Assembly (NCBI RefSeq): GCF_947502995.1
Contig: NZ_CANNBW010000009.1
Span: forward strand, 1-64,000
Source of the DNA: an uncultured Tenacibaculum sp.
GTDB taxonomy: Bacteria > Bacteroidota > Bacteroidia > Flavobacteriales > Flavobacteriaceae
Direction: 5' to 3'
DNA: 64,000 nucleotides
In this document: piece by piece, positions 50,462 to 58,243 of the stretch
Layout: every line of letters starts with the position of its first letter
How positions within the stretch are numbered: the stretch's first letter is position 1
The notes under the pieces: generated by a model
The model's database searches: none
Seen by the model: only the letters and a program-made list of their open reading frames with translations
Told to the model about the DNA's origin: nothing
Program-made: the position numbers and the translations under genes

Positions 50462-51341
50462 TACAGTTAAAAGGAATTTTTTTTTAGGTGATAATTGGAT
50501 TTATTATAAGATTTATTCAGGATATAAAACATCAGATAAAATACTTCTAGATATTGTAGAACCTGTGGTTACTGAATTAGTCAATAAAAACCTTATTGAT
50601 AAATGGTTTTTTATTAGATATTCAGATCCAGAAAATCATCTCAGATTAAGATTTCATTTTGAGAATAAAGTTAACCTTCTTTCTATAATTGACATTATGC
50701 ACATTCATTTTAATGATTTTATAGAGAAAAAGCTTATTTGGAAAATACAAACAGATACATATAAAAGAGAAATAGAGCGCTACGGTGTTAATTCTATATC
50801 TATATCCGAAGATATTTTTTATTATAATAGTGTTATGGTAATCAGGTTTTTAGGTTTTAATCGGGAGATTGAAGATAACGATGTTCGTTGGTTGTTTTCT
50901 TTGAAGTCTATAGATTCTTTACTTAATAGTTTTAATTATAGTTTAAAAGACAAAGTCGATTTATTATTAAAGTTAAGTACTTCTTTTAAACAAGAATTTA
51001 ATTCTTCAAAGTTTTTGATTAAACAATTAAGTAAAAAGTATAGGGATAAACAGAATAAGATTAACTTATTTTTATCAGAAGAGTTTAAAAACGAATCTTA
51101 TAGTTCAACTATAATAAATATTATATCTAAACATGATAATGATATTAAAGATTTGGTTTACAAGATAAATATTATTAATGATTCTGGAAATTTAGATATA
51201 GATCTAAATGATCTAATGAGTAGTTATATTCATATGCTAATGAATCGTTTGTTTACTTCTAAGAATAGACTTCATGAAATGGTTTGTTATGAGTTTCTGT
51301 ATAGATACTATAAATCAAAACACGCTCAATTACAAAATTGA
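50439..51341 (+). CDS. Thiopeptide-type (SpaB_C) domain protein, LanB elimination part
   Basis: A 300-residue protein matching the SpaB_C/thiopeptide-type bacteriocin biosynthesis domain, the elimination domain that removes glutamate from activated Ser/Thr. The signature WFFIRYSDPENHLRLRFHF is clear near residue 57, and the C-terminal HMLMNRLF...HEMVCYEFLYRYYKSK matches the family end. The start is a TTG at 50439 that overlaps the lanB end by 23 bases in another frame. It is therefore a separate polypeptide. Together with the upstream gene it makes a two-part LanB, as in some Bacteroidota lanthipeptide clusters. Confidence 0.88.
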   Translation: MKNKKDNNTVKRNFFLGDNWIYYKIYSGYKTSDKILLDIVEPVVTELVNKNLIDKWFFIRYSDPENHLRLRFHFENKVNLLSIIDIMHIHFNDFIEKKLIWKIQTDTYKREIERYGVNSISISEDIFYYNSVMVIRFLGFNREIEDNDVRWLFSLKSIDSLLNSFNYSLKDKVDLLLKLSTSFKQEFNSSKFLIKQLSKKYRDKQNKINLFLSEEFKNESYSSTIINIISKHDNDIKDLVYKINIINDSGNLDIDLNDLMSSYIHMLMNRLFTSKNRLHEMVCYEFLYRYYKSKHAQLQN

Positions 51342-51386
51342 TTTATCATAATTATTTTTAGAAAATAAGATCGTTAGTAATACTTT

Positions 51387-51415
51387 AAACCGAGATTTTA
51401 ATTATCTCGGTTTTT
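51387..51415. terminator. Bidirectional terminator after the lanthipeptide operon
   Basis: AAACCGAGAT (51387-51396) pairs with ATCTCGGTTT (51404-51413), with a T-run after it and AT-rich flank before. It separates the split-LanB operon from the converging LRR gene. Confidence 0.88.
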
Positions 51416-51422
51416 GAAGTTG

Positions 51423-54284
51423 TTAGGCTTCTAAAACCTCAATAAAATCTTGATCTTGCCAGTACGGTTCAAAGTCAGAATCTGTTTGAAATTGTGTGGC
51501 TTGTTTTCCTAAATTTAACGACTGTTTAATCATATTCAACATGTCTTCTTTCTTTTCATTTTTAGCATAATAACACGATAAGTTAAAAGCTAAAACTTCA
51601 TTACTTACATCTTTAGCTTTAAAATCTTTTGGTAATAATTTTTCAAATACTAAAGATTCTACTTCTTTATCTTTAGCCATTATAGCTAATACAATAGCGT
51701 TTGATGCTACATCATCTGTCTTATGAGACATTCCAACAACAGGAAGTAAGTTTTCTACAAAATTTAAGAATACATTTTTAGCTGAATTGAAATCTCTACT
51801 CATTAAAGAGTTAATCAATAATTTAGTAGTGAAATTAGACATGTCAAATGAGTAATCGTTTAACTGTTCTTCAGAAACTATTTTTTTACTTTCAGTGATA
51901 AAAATAGAATTATCACCATTTGCTAAAGATTGCTGAAAAGCTTCTTTTAATTTATTATTCTGATTTTTTGCTGCTGCCTTTTTTAATTCTGCTTCTTTCT
52001 TTTCAGCCAATTCTCTAGCGATATCTTCTTTAGATTTTCCTTGTAGCTTATATTTAAATTCTAGCGCAAAACTTTCATAAGCATCTTTGTCAATATATTT
52101 CTTTTCAGTATTAGAAACTTTGTTGTCCAAAATTTTAATAAGCATTTGAGTTACTTCTTCATTATCTTCAGAAATATCCTCTAAATAAGTAGTTAATTTT
52201 TCACGATCTAATGAAAAAAGTACTTTGTTTAAGTTGTCTAATGTTCTGTAACTTTTTGCAAAAAATGTATAGTCGAAAACCTTGTGTAAAAGATCAAAAG
52301 AAAGTTCTTGAATGTTGAAGTTCTCAAATGAACGTTCTAAATCATAATCGTTAAATAAATATGACGGTAAATCACCATTTAATACATCTTTCAACATCAT
52401 TTCAAAGTCAGAAGCACTTTCACCTATTACAGCCTTATGAGTTCGTGAAGCAATATTTTTAATCTTTTCAATTACTTCTCTGATATCATTAGAAATATTT
52501 TCTTCTAAAACGTCATCAATAATATCTAATATGATTGATTCATCAACATTTTCAAATATGAAATTGGTAAAATCACCTACGATCTCAGCTTCATAAGTAT
52601 TATCTTCTTTCATCTTACTGAAAGCAGGAGCATACAATTCGCATATTCCATCACCGTATTCTGGATGTTTTATTCCGTTTCCTACAGAAAGTATTAGTTT
52701 TGCTAAAGATTCAGTTTCAAATTGTGGTAAGAAATTATCAATTAATTGATCGTGAACAGTAGAGCCAAAGTAACGATGACCAGCATCATAATATTTCATA
52801 CAATTTATAAAAGCGTCTACAACATGATTTTGTCCCGCTACAGATTTACGTTTTATAAATTCACGAATCACAATAGTAGTTACTTCGTAACTATCATACA
52901 TTCCAGTATCAGCAAAACTAACAGAAATCAACTTTTTTAAAGTTTCTTCGCTCAATTTTTCAGCATAAGAAGTTACAATAGTATCAAGTACAGGTATTTT
53001 CAAAGTGCTATCATAAGCATCATGTTTGTTTACCTTAAAAACAAACTCCATATCACCAATGGAATTCAATACTTCTTCGATTGTAATAAGGTTACTTTCC
53101 TTATTTTCTAAAACAGCAATAATTTCTTCTGGAGAAAATTTCTTTTTTGAAGCCTCATTTTTATCTCTTTCACTCCATTCTTCTTCAGTAAGATGAGAAG
53201 ACTTTACTATTTTCAGATTTTCAAAATTATATAAAGGTAAAAGCGCATTTTTTACATTAAAATTACTTTTATCCAATGTACATCCTTTAATGTTTAAGTG
53301 TTCTAGTTTTGTTAGTTTATGTAAAGGTTCTAAACCAGTAATTTTTGAACTAGAAATATCTAAATATTCTAGATTGATGAGTTCACTAAGAGCATCTACA
53401 TTGTTAAGATCGTATGAGTTTTTAACATCTAGTTTTTTGAGATTTGTTAGGTTTTTAAGAGCGTCAATTGTATTTAATTTAGCTTGAGTGATATGTATTT
53501 CTTCTAAATGACTTAGTTCTGCAAGCGGATCAAGGTTTTGAATAGGGCAAAATTCTAAACGAATCTCTTTTAAGTTTTTTAATCTGGAAATTGCAGTAGG
53601 TAATGTATTTGGTTTGTCTTCTATAAATAACTCGTCTTCAAAACTTTTTTCCTCTCTACCTTTAAAACAGAATTTAAAGTTAATTTTTTCAAGATTTTTC
53701 CAGTTTTTAATTTCTTCAGGTAAGGTTGTTAACATGTAAAAGTTTTTTAGTGTAACCTCTTTTACATTAGAAATAGTGGCAAATTGTATTGGTAACTCAT
53801 CAAAGCCTAAACCATGAAGTTCTAAAGATTTTAGATTCGTTAAGTTTTTAATTTCGTCGGCAACATGTGTTAATGTACCTTGTTTAATTGATAACTTTTG
53901 TAATTTGGCTAATTGCTCAATTTCTTTTGGAATAGAAAATTCAGCGTTTCCAAAAGCCAATGAGAGTTCTTCTAAATCAGGAAAGTTTTTACAAAGCGGT
54001 ACTAAATCAATATGCGCTAATTGAATGCCAAGATGTTTTATTTTCATTCCTAAAAGTTCGTTGATACGAACTCCAGAAATATGTAAAACGTCTAACTCTA
54101 ATTTTTTAAATCCTTCAGGAAAAGTAGACCATTCTTCTATATTGGGTAAGAAATGAAGCGATTTTATATTGGTGAATTTTTCTATCTCTTCTGTGTAAGC
54201 TTTTTTACATTCTTCACCTTTTAAGTAAAGATCTGTGACTTCATTATAATTATTAAGAGCTTCTTCTATTGTAGTACATTTCAT
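51423..54284 (-). CDS. Large leucine-rich-repeat protein
   Basis: A 953-residue protein. The N-terminal half (about 30-340) has irregular leucine-rich repeats, for example LTNLKSLELHGLGFDELP, LKNLKEIRLEFCPIQNLDPL and LINLEYLDISSSKITGLEPL. The C-terminal half (about 385-950) is helical and charged, with a coiled-coil KAAAKNQNNKLKE-like segment. It ends with a TPR-like QSLNLGKQATQF...DSDFEPYWQDQDF motif. No signal peptide or membrane helix is seen, so it is probably cytoplasmic. LRR domains bind protein partners; the partner is unknown. It stands alone between terminators. Confidence 0.8.
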   Translation of the reverse strand: MKCTTIEEALNNYNEVTDLYLKGEECKKAYTEEIEKFTNIKSLHFLPNIEEWSTFPEGFKKLELDVLHISGVRINELLGMKIKHLGIQLAHIDLVPLCKNFPDLEELSLAFGNAEFSIPKEIEQLAKLQKLSIKQGTLTHVADEIKNLTNLKSLELHGLGFDELPIQFATISNVKEVTLKNFYMLTTLPEEIKNWKNLEKINFKFCFKGREEKSFEDELFIEDKPNTLPTAISRLKNLKEIRLEFCPIQNLDPLAELSHLEEIHITQAKLNTIDALKNLTNLKKLDVKNSYDLNNVDALSELINLEYLDISSSKITGLEPLHKLTKLEHLNIKGCTLDKSNFNVKNALLPLYNFENLKIVKSSHLTEEEWSERDKNEASKKKFSPEEIIAVLENKESNLITIEEVLNSIGDMEFVFKVNKHDAYDSTLKIPVLDTIVTSYAEKLSEETLKKLISVSFADTGMYDSYEVTTIVIREFIKRKSVAGQNHVVDAFINCMKYYDAGHRYFGSTVHDQLIDNFLPQFETESLAKLILSVGNGIKHPEYGDGICELYAPAFSKMKEDNTYEAEIVGDFTNFIFENVDESIILDIIDDVLEENISNDIREVIEKIKNIASRTHKAVIGESASDFEMMLKDVLNGDLPSYLFNDYDLERSFENFNIQELSFDLLHKVFDYTFFAKSYRTLDNLNKVLFSLDREKLTTYLEDISEDNEEVTQMLIKILDNKVSNTEKKYIDKDAYESFALEFKYKLQGKSKEDIARELAEKKEAELKKAAAKNQNNKLKEAFQQSLANGDNSIFITESKKIVSEEQLNDYSFDMSNFTTKLLINSLMSRDFNSAKNVFLNFVENLLPVVGMSHKTDDVASNAIVLAIMAKDKEVESLVFEKLLPKDFKAKDVSNEVLAFNLSCYYAKNEKKEDMLNMIKQSLNLGKQATQFQTDSDFEPYWQDQDFIEVLEA

Positions 54285-54357
54285 ATGCTAAGTTTTTGTT
54301 TTAGAGAGTTAATTTCCACTGCTTATATAACAATGCCAAAACTAGCAGAATTGTACA

Positions 54358-54393
54358 AAGAAAACCACCCTGTTTTCCGTGAAAAACAGGGTG
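54358..54393 (-). terminator. Intrinsic terminator after the DUF5777 operon
   Basis: CACCCTGTTTT (54367-54376 region) and AAAACAGGGTG (54383-54393) form the stem, with a T-rich run on the minus strand. It lies just after the DUF5777 gene and upstream of the LRR gene. Confidence 0.8.
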
Positions 54394-54398
54394 TGTAT

Positions 54399-55292
54399 TT
54401 ATAACTTATTCTTACTTAAATGTAAAACGAATGTAGCATTAAATCCAAAATGGAAGTTTCCATCGTGAAAGTTGAAGTTATTCGTAGTTTGAGTAATGAA
54501 TGCATCTTCTGCGAATGTTCGGGCATTCGTCATATGAAACTGTAACATTAAATGACTTAACTCCCAATTTACACCAACCATAAAAGGATTATATGTTTTA
54601 ACCGTTTTAAAAGGATTGAATACCGAGTAATATTCTGATACTATAGATACATGTCCTCCTATTTTATAACGCCCACCAAATCCAATTCCATATTGGGATC
54701 CCGGATTGTTATTCATAGGTTGCTCACTTCGTAAAATTAAAAATGGACTTGCTTGAAGTGATAATTTAGGATTGAACTTCCTTGCTATTAAAATTTTTGT
54801 AGTAAAACTATAATTACTTGAAGATGAGCTGGGCCCATATAGATTTCTACTCATCATGTTATCTGTCATAGAGATAGTTTGTAGAGCAACCATGCTAAAA
54901 GGATTTCCCTTTTTTGTTTGTCTCAAAAACTTATACTTTAAATAACCATCAGCAATTTCATCCCAATTACTATAACTAACACCGACAGCAAAATTATCAG
55001 AGATGGCGTAATCTAAACCAAAACGCATATTTACTTCATCTGCAAGAAAAAACTGAGTTTCTCCATTAGGTCTGTTCCAGTATCGGTTATACCAAGATAT
55101 TTCTAAAGCACCTTTTTTACGAGTCTCTACAGAATGACCCAAACCTAATCTGGTAGTTTTAAAAGTTGCCATTTCATATGTTGGATTGTTAGGATATTCT
55201 TTATCTAATTTATCCAAAAGTCCCTGTGCATAACTAACAGACTTTACTAGTAATGCTAGAGTAAAGGTAAATAATAATTTAGTTATTCTCAT
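54399..55292 (-). CDS. DUF5777-family beta-barrel protein
   Basis: A 297-residue exported protein with signal peptide (ending VSYAQG) and alternating beta-barrel strands. Motifs include RLGLGHSVETRKKGALEISW, DEVNMRFGLDYAISDNFAVG and LQFHMTNARTFAEDAF, typical of the DUF5777 outer-membrane family. The function is unknown. It overlaps the upstream YceI gene by 14 bases and is the last gene of an operon with a YceI and an OB-fold protein, all exported. Position suggests a shared envelope task. Confidence 0.82.
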   Translation of the reverse strand: MRITKLLFTFTLALLVKSVSYAQGLLDKLDKEYPNNPTYEMATFKTTRLGLGHSVETRKKGALEISWYNRYWNRPNGETQFFLADEVNMRFGLDYAISDNFAVGVSYSNWDEIADGYLKYKFLRQTKKGNPFSMVALQTISMTDNMMSRNLYGPSSSSSNYSFTTKILIARKFNPKLSLQASPFLILRSEQPMNNNPGSQYGIGFGGRYKIGGHVSIVSEYYSVFNPFKTVKTYNPFMVGVNWELSHLMLQFHMTNARTFAEDAFITQTTNNFNFHDGNFHFGFNATFVLHLSKNKL

Positions 55293-55824
55293 AAGGTAAA
55301 TATTGGAAATTAAATTTTACAAGTACAATTTTAGCAATGTTATTCGATAAAATTGGTGGTATTTTTATATTAAAATCATGAACAGGTAGGTTAAATTCAC
55401 CAATAAGGTTGTAACTATTTGGTGTTTTCTGAATTGTTGTTTTTATTTCAATTTCTTTTGTAACTCCATGAATAGTAACTTTCCCTTTAATGAGTTGTGT
55501 TTGAGGCGCAGCATTTTCAAGACCTTCTAAAAGAGTTCCCTCAAAGGTTGCTTTTGGAAAAATATCAGATTCAATATAACTTTCATTAAAATGCTCGTGC
55601 ATTAAATCTTTCTTAAAAACAAATGCTCGCATCAGCATGGTTGCTGCTATTTCCTTTTTATCAAAGTCAAGAATACTTAAAACCTGATTGTTTTTAGCTT
55701 CAATATTTTCTACAGAAGCATAGGAAAAAAAGGTAACCTGACCTTGCCGAGCAATAAATTGCTGTCCTAAAATATCTCCTACCTTAAAAAAGGAAAGAAT
55801 TACTAAAAGTCGTAGTTTATTCAT
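55279..55824 (-). CDS. YceI-family periplasmic protein
   Basis: A 181-residue YceI-type lipocalin-fold protein. A signal segment (RLLVILSFFKVGDILGQ) precedes ARQGQVTFFSYASVENIEAK, MLMRAFVFKKDLMHEHFNES, and VTIHGVTKEIEI, which are characteristic. Members bind hydrophobic molecules in the periplasm. It overlaps the downstream DUF5777 gene by 14 bases and the upstream OB-fold gene by 8, so the three genes are translationally coupled. It is one of four YceI genes in the window. Confidence 0.82.
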   Translation of the reverse strand: MNKLRLLVILSFFKVGDILGQQFIARQGQVTFFSYASVENIEAKNNQVLSILDFDKKEIAATMLMRAFVFKKDLMHEHFNESYIESDIFPKATFEGTLLEGLENAAPQTQLIKGKVTIHGVTKEIEIKTTIQKTPNSYNLIGEFNLPVHDFNIKIPPILSNNIAKIVLVKFNFQYLPYENN

Positions 55825-56242
55825 GGTTCTTTTGTGTGTCTAAAAAACAATTTAAAAGGATAACATCTTTTAAATATCCTTTACAAATTCCTTTTATATA
55901 CAATTGTTGATTTACTTTTATAGTGTTTGTGTCGATTGTTTCTTTATCATCTAAATCACAAATAATACTCGAATTGTTATTACTACTTAGAATAATAGTT
56001 CGTCTGTTATTTAAATGAGAAATTTTTTTTACGTTGCCATAAATTGTAATAATTTTATTGGTGTATTTTTTATCGGATTGTTTTTCGTTTTGTTCGAATT
56101 CTGTTAAAAGCTGTGTTGCTGAAATTGTAAATTCCGATTCAGTATTTTTAACACTTTTATTAAATAATATAACTCGATAGGTTAAATAACCTAAGACCAA
56201 TAAAAAAATACTTATTAAAAAGAAACTATATTTTTTAGCCAT
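55817..56242 (-). CDS. OB-fold (tRNA_anti-like) membrane-anchored protein
   Basis: A 141-residue protein with an N-terminal membrane helix (SFFLISIFLLVLGYLTYRVI) and a domain resembling the tRNA_anti-like OB fold: NKIITIYGNVKKISHLNN, TIILSSNNNSSIICDLDD, and VNQQLYIKGICKGYLKDVIL. These domains in Bacteroidota are periplasmic and of unknown ligand. I choose the ATG at 56242 directly before the helix; an earlier ATG at 56266 would add eight residues. It is first in the operon with YceI and DUF5777. Confidence 0.7.
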   Translation of the reverse strand: MAKKYSFFLISIFLLVLGYLTYRVILFNKSVKNTESEFTISATQLLTEFEQNEKQSDKKYTNKIITIYGNVKKISHLNNRRTIILSSNNNSSIICDLDDKETIDTNTIKVNQQLYIKGICKGYLKDVILLNCFLDTQKNHE

Positions 56243-56370
56243 GAAGCTATATTTAATTTCTATCAAAGTAAACTAATTATTTTAATTAATTTAGAATAAT
56301 TTTGGATGAAAAGGAAAATAGAACCATGAAAAGGGAAAAATGATTATTGATCATTTTTATACAAGACCAA

Positions 56371-57531
56371 ATGAGAAAAGACAAATTATATCTATTTACT
56401 GTTTTATCAATTACAGTTGTTTTTTTAATAATATCTGTTATTGCGGCCAAGTATTTTATTAAGGCTAGTGCGAATCAATTAATAGAAGTACAAGTTGAAA
56501 CAAGTAAAAGAGAGGCAAATGAAATTGCTAGTATTATAGATTTTCAATTGGCAAATAACTTGAATAAAGAAGCTGTTCTAGAAAATTTACAAACGACTAT
56601 TTTAGGAACAAACTCTAATGCTTGGTTTATTTCGGTTTTAGATTGGTCTGGAAAAAAAGTGTGCTATCCAGATAAAACGAAGTTAGGAGAGATTGAAAAA
56701 TCGAACTCAGATTTATTACAATCGCTGAAAGAAAAAAACAACTCAGAAGATTTATACGATATTTTAGTTGCTAATAGAACTTCAAAAAGCAATGATGAAA
56801 ATGTAGAGGTTATTCATACAACTCCAGTAAAAAGTACCGATTTATTAATCGCTGCAAATGTAAATGTGAGTAGTATCGATAAACAATTACAACAGTTAAA
56901 ACGTAACTTTTATTTAATTTTCTTGTTAATGGGAATATTAGTTATTGTTCTATCTTCTGTAGCTGTACGAATTATAGGAAGTAAATATGAAAAGCAATTA
57001 GAAGAGAAGTATACTTCTTTAGAATCTGAAGTTATTAATTTGTCTAAATTGAATACCGATTTGGTAAATTATAAAGAGAAAAAAGAAAAAGATTTAGAAA
57101 GAGAAGCTAAAATTGCTACCGAACTCGCTACTCAAATAGAAGAAAAAGAAGAAATTGTTTCTGAACCAAGTGAAGTTGAAGTAAGTGAACCAAACAGAAA
57201 AAGAATCTTAACGTATATGCGAAATGAATTAGTACCAGTACTAATAAACGAAATAGCATATGTATACACAGAAAATACAATTACTTACGTTGTAAATTTT
57301 GATGGAAAGAAATCTACATCTAATGCAAGTTTAGATGATATGTACACCAACTTCGATCCAACACTGTTTTTTAGAGCTAACAGACAATATATAATAAGTA
57401 TATCTGCTATTGATAAGATTATAAAGTATGGTAAAAGTCAATTAAAGATTGTTTTAAATTCTAATGCTAATGAAGAAATTATTATTAGTAAAAATAAAGC
57501 AGCAGAGTTTAAACAATGGTTGAATATGTAA
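56371..57531 (+). CDS. Membrane-bound LytTR transcriptional regulator
   Basis: A 386-residue single-protein regulator. A first helix (about 8-28) and second helix (about 181-203) bracket a periplasmic region of about 150 residues resembling a Cache/CHASE-type sensor (WFISVLDWSGKKVCYPDKTK). A coiled coil follows (about 208-275), and the C-terminus is a LytTR DNA-binding domain (about 290-386) with EIAYVYTENTITYVV and FFRANRQYIISISAIDKI. It lacks a kinase and a receiver. I start at the ATG at 56371; a TTG at 56347 would extend it by eight codons. It is divergent from the OB-fold/YceI/DUF5777 operon and may control it. Confidence 0.8.
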   Translation: MRKDKLYLFTVLSITVVFLIISVIAAKYFIKASANQLIEVQVETSKREANEIASIIDFQLANNLNKEAVLENLQTTILGTNSNAWFISVLDWSGKKVCYPDKTKLGEIEKSNSDLLQSLKEKNNSEDLYDILVANRTSKSNDENVEVIHTTPVKSTDLLIAANVNVSSIDKQLQQLKRNFYLIFLLMGILVIVLSSVAVRIIGSKYEKQLEEKYTSLESEVINLSKLNTDLVNYKEKKEKDLEREAKIATELATQIEEKEEIVSEPSEVEVSEPNRKRILTYMRNELVPVLINEIAYVYTENTITYVVNFDGKKSTSNASLDDMYTNFDPTLFFRANRQYIISISAIDKIIKYGKSQLKIVLNSNANEEIIISKNKAAEFKQWLNM

Positions 57532-57650
57532 AATTTTTCAATGCTTTTTTTTCCGCTTTAACCTCTTTTTTTAACCTCTCACAAAGTTTAATACTTCCAG
57601 TTTATTAGGTTTTAAAGTTATTTGGGATATAATTGAAAATCGAAAAAACC

Positions 57651-58070
57651 ATGAAAAAATTAATTCAACAAACCTTAAGTGCGTTAGCATTAGTGTTCTT
57701 TTTATTTAGTTGTAGTGAAGCTGAAGATCAAACTCCAGAAACCTTAACTATAGAAAATAAGATTGAAATTTTAGAGGACGGAAATTGGTTGCTTAAAGGT
57801 TTTGAAGACCGAGTAATGTATGCATTTAAAGAAGGGAAACGTGAAACTTTTTACGGAGAAAATGGAGAGTTTTCTCAGCCAATACCGGCTACAAATGATT
57901 ATTTTCCAACAGGAACTAAGTTAACTATTGATTTGAACTTCGGTAATATTAAAACCTATGATGTTCAATTAAGTTGTAACAATAATATCGTAGAGTTATA
58001 CGATGAAAACGGAACTTTAAATAGTACACTTTACAAACAAAATTCAGATTACGAAAATTGTTTAAATTAA
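57651..58070 (+). CDS. Small lipoprotein of unknown function
   Basis: A 139-residue lipoprotein with the signal MKKLIQQTLSALALVFFLF and lipobox FSCSEA (Cys near residue 21). The mature domain reads WLLKGFEDRVMYAFKEGKR then LSCNNNIVELYDENG and ends near residue 139. I do not recognise a family. The ATG at 57651 is chosen over an in-frame start six codons earlier because it begins the signal peptide. It is followed by a clear terminator and stands alone. Confidence 0.6.
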   Translation: MKKLIQQTLSALALVFFLFSCSEAEDQTPETLTIENKIEILEDGNWLLKGFEDRVMYAFKEGKRETFYGENGEFSQPIPATNDYFPTGTKLTIDLNFGNIKTYDVQLSCNNNIVELYDENGTLNSTLYKQNSDYENCLN

Positions 58071-58095
58071 ACCAAGTTTTTATATTCTATTATCT

Positions 58096-58128
58096 AGGAT
58101 AGTGCCTACCCAGCACTGTCCTTTTTTT
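58096..58128 (+). terminator. Intrinsic terminator before leuS
   Basis: AGGATAGTGC (58096-58105) pairs with GCACTGTCCT (58113-58122), one G-T, followed by a run of seven Ts. Confidence 0.88.
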
Positions 58129-58188
58129 ATATCTTAAATTTATCTTTGAATTGCTTTAGCTAAAACTTTTATAATCCTGAAATTACCG

Positions 58189-58196
58189 TAAATTTG
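58189..58196 (+). promoter_or_regulatory. -7 promoter element for leuS
   Basis: TAAATTTG matches TAnnTTTG exactly, 47 bases upstream of the leuS ATG. The -33 element is not clear. Confidence 0.5.
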
Positions 58197-58243
58197 CAGC
58201 TTAAATTACGTCGTTTTTTTAATGACAGGAATAAAATTAAAGA

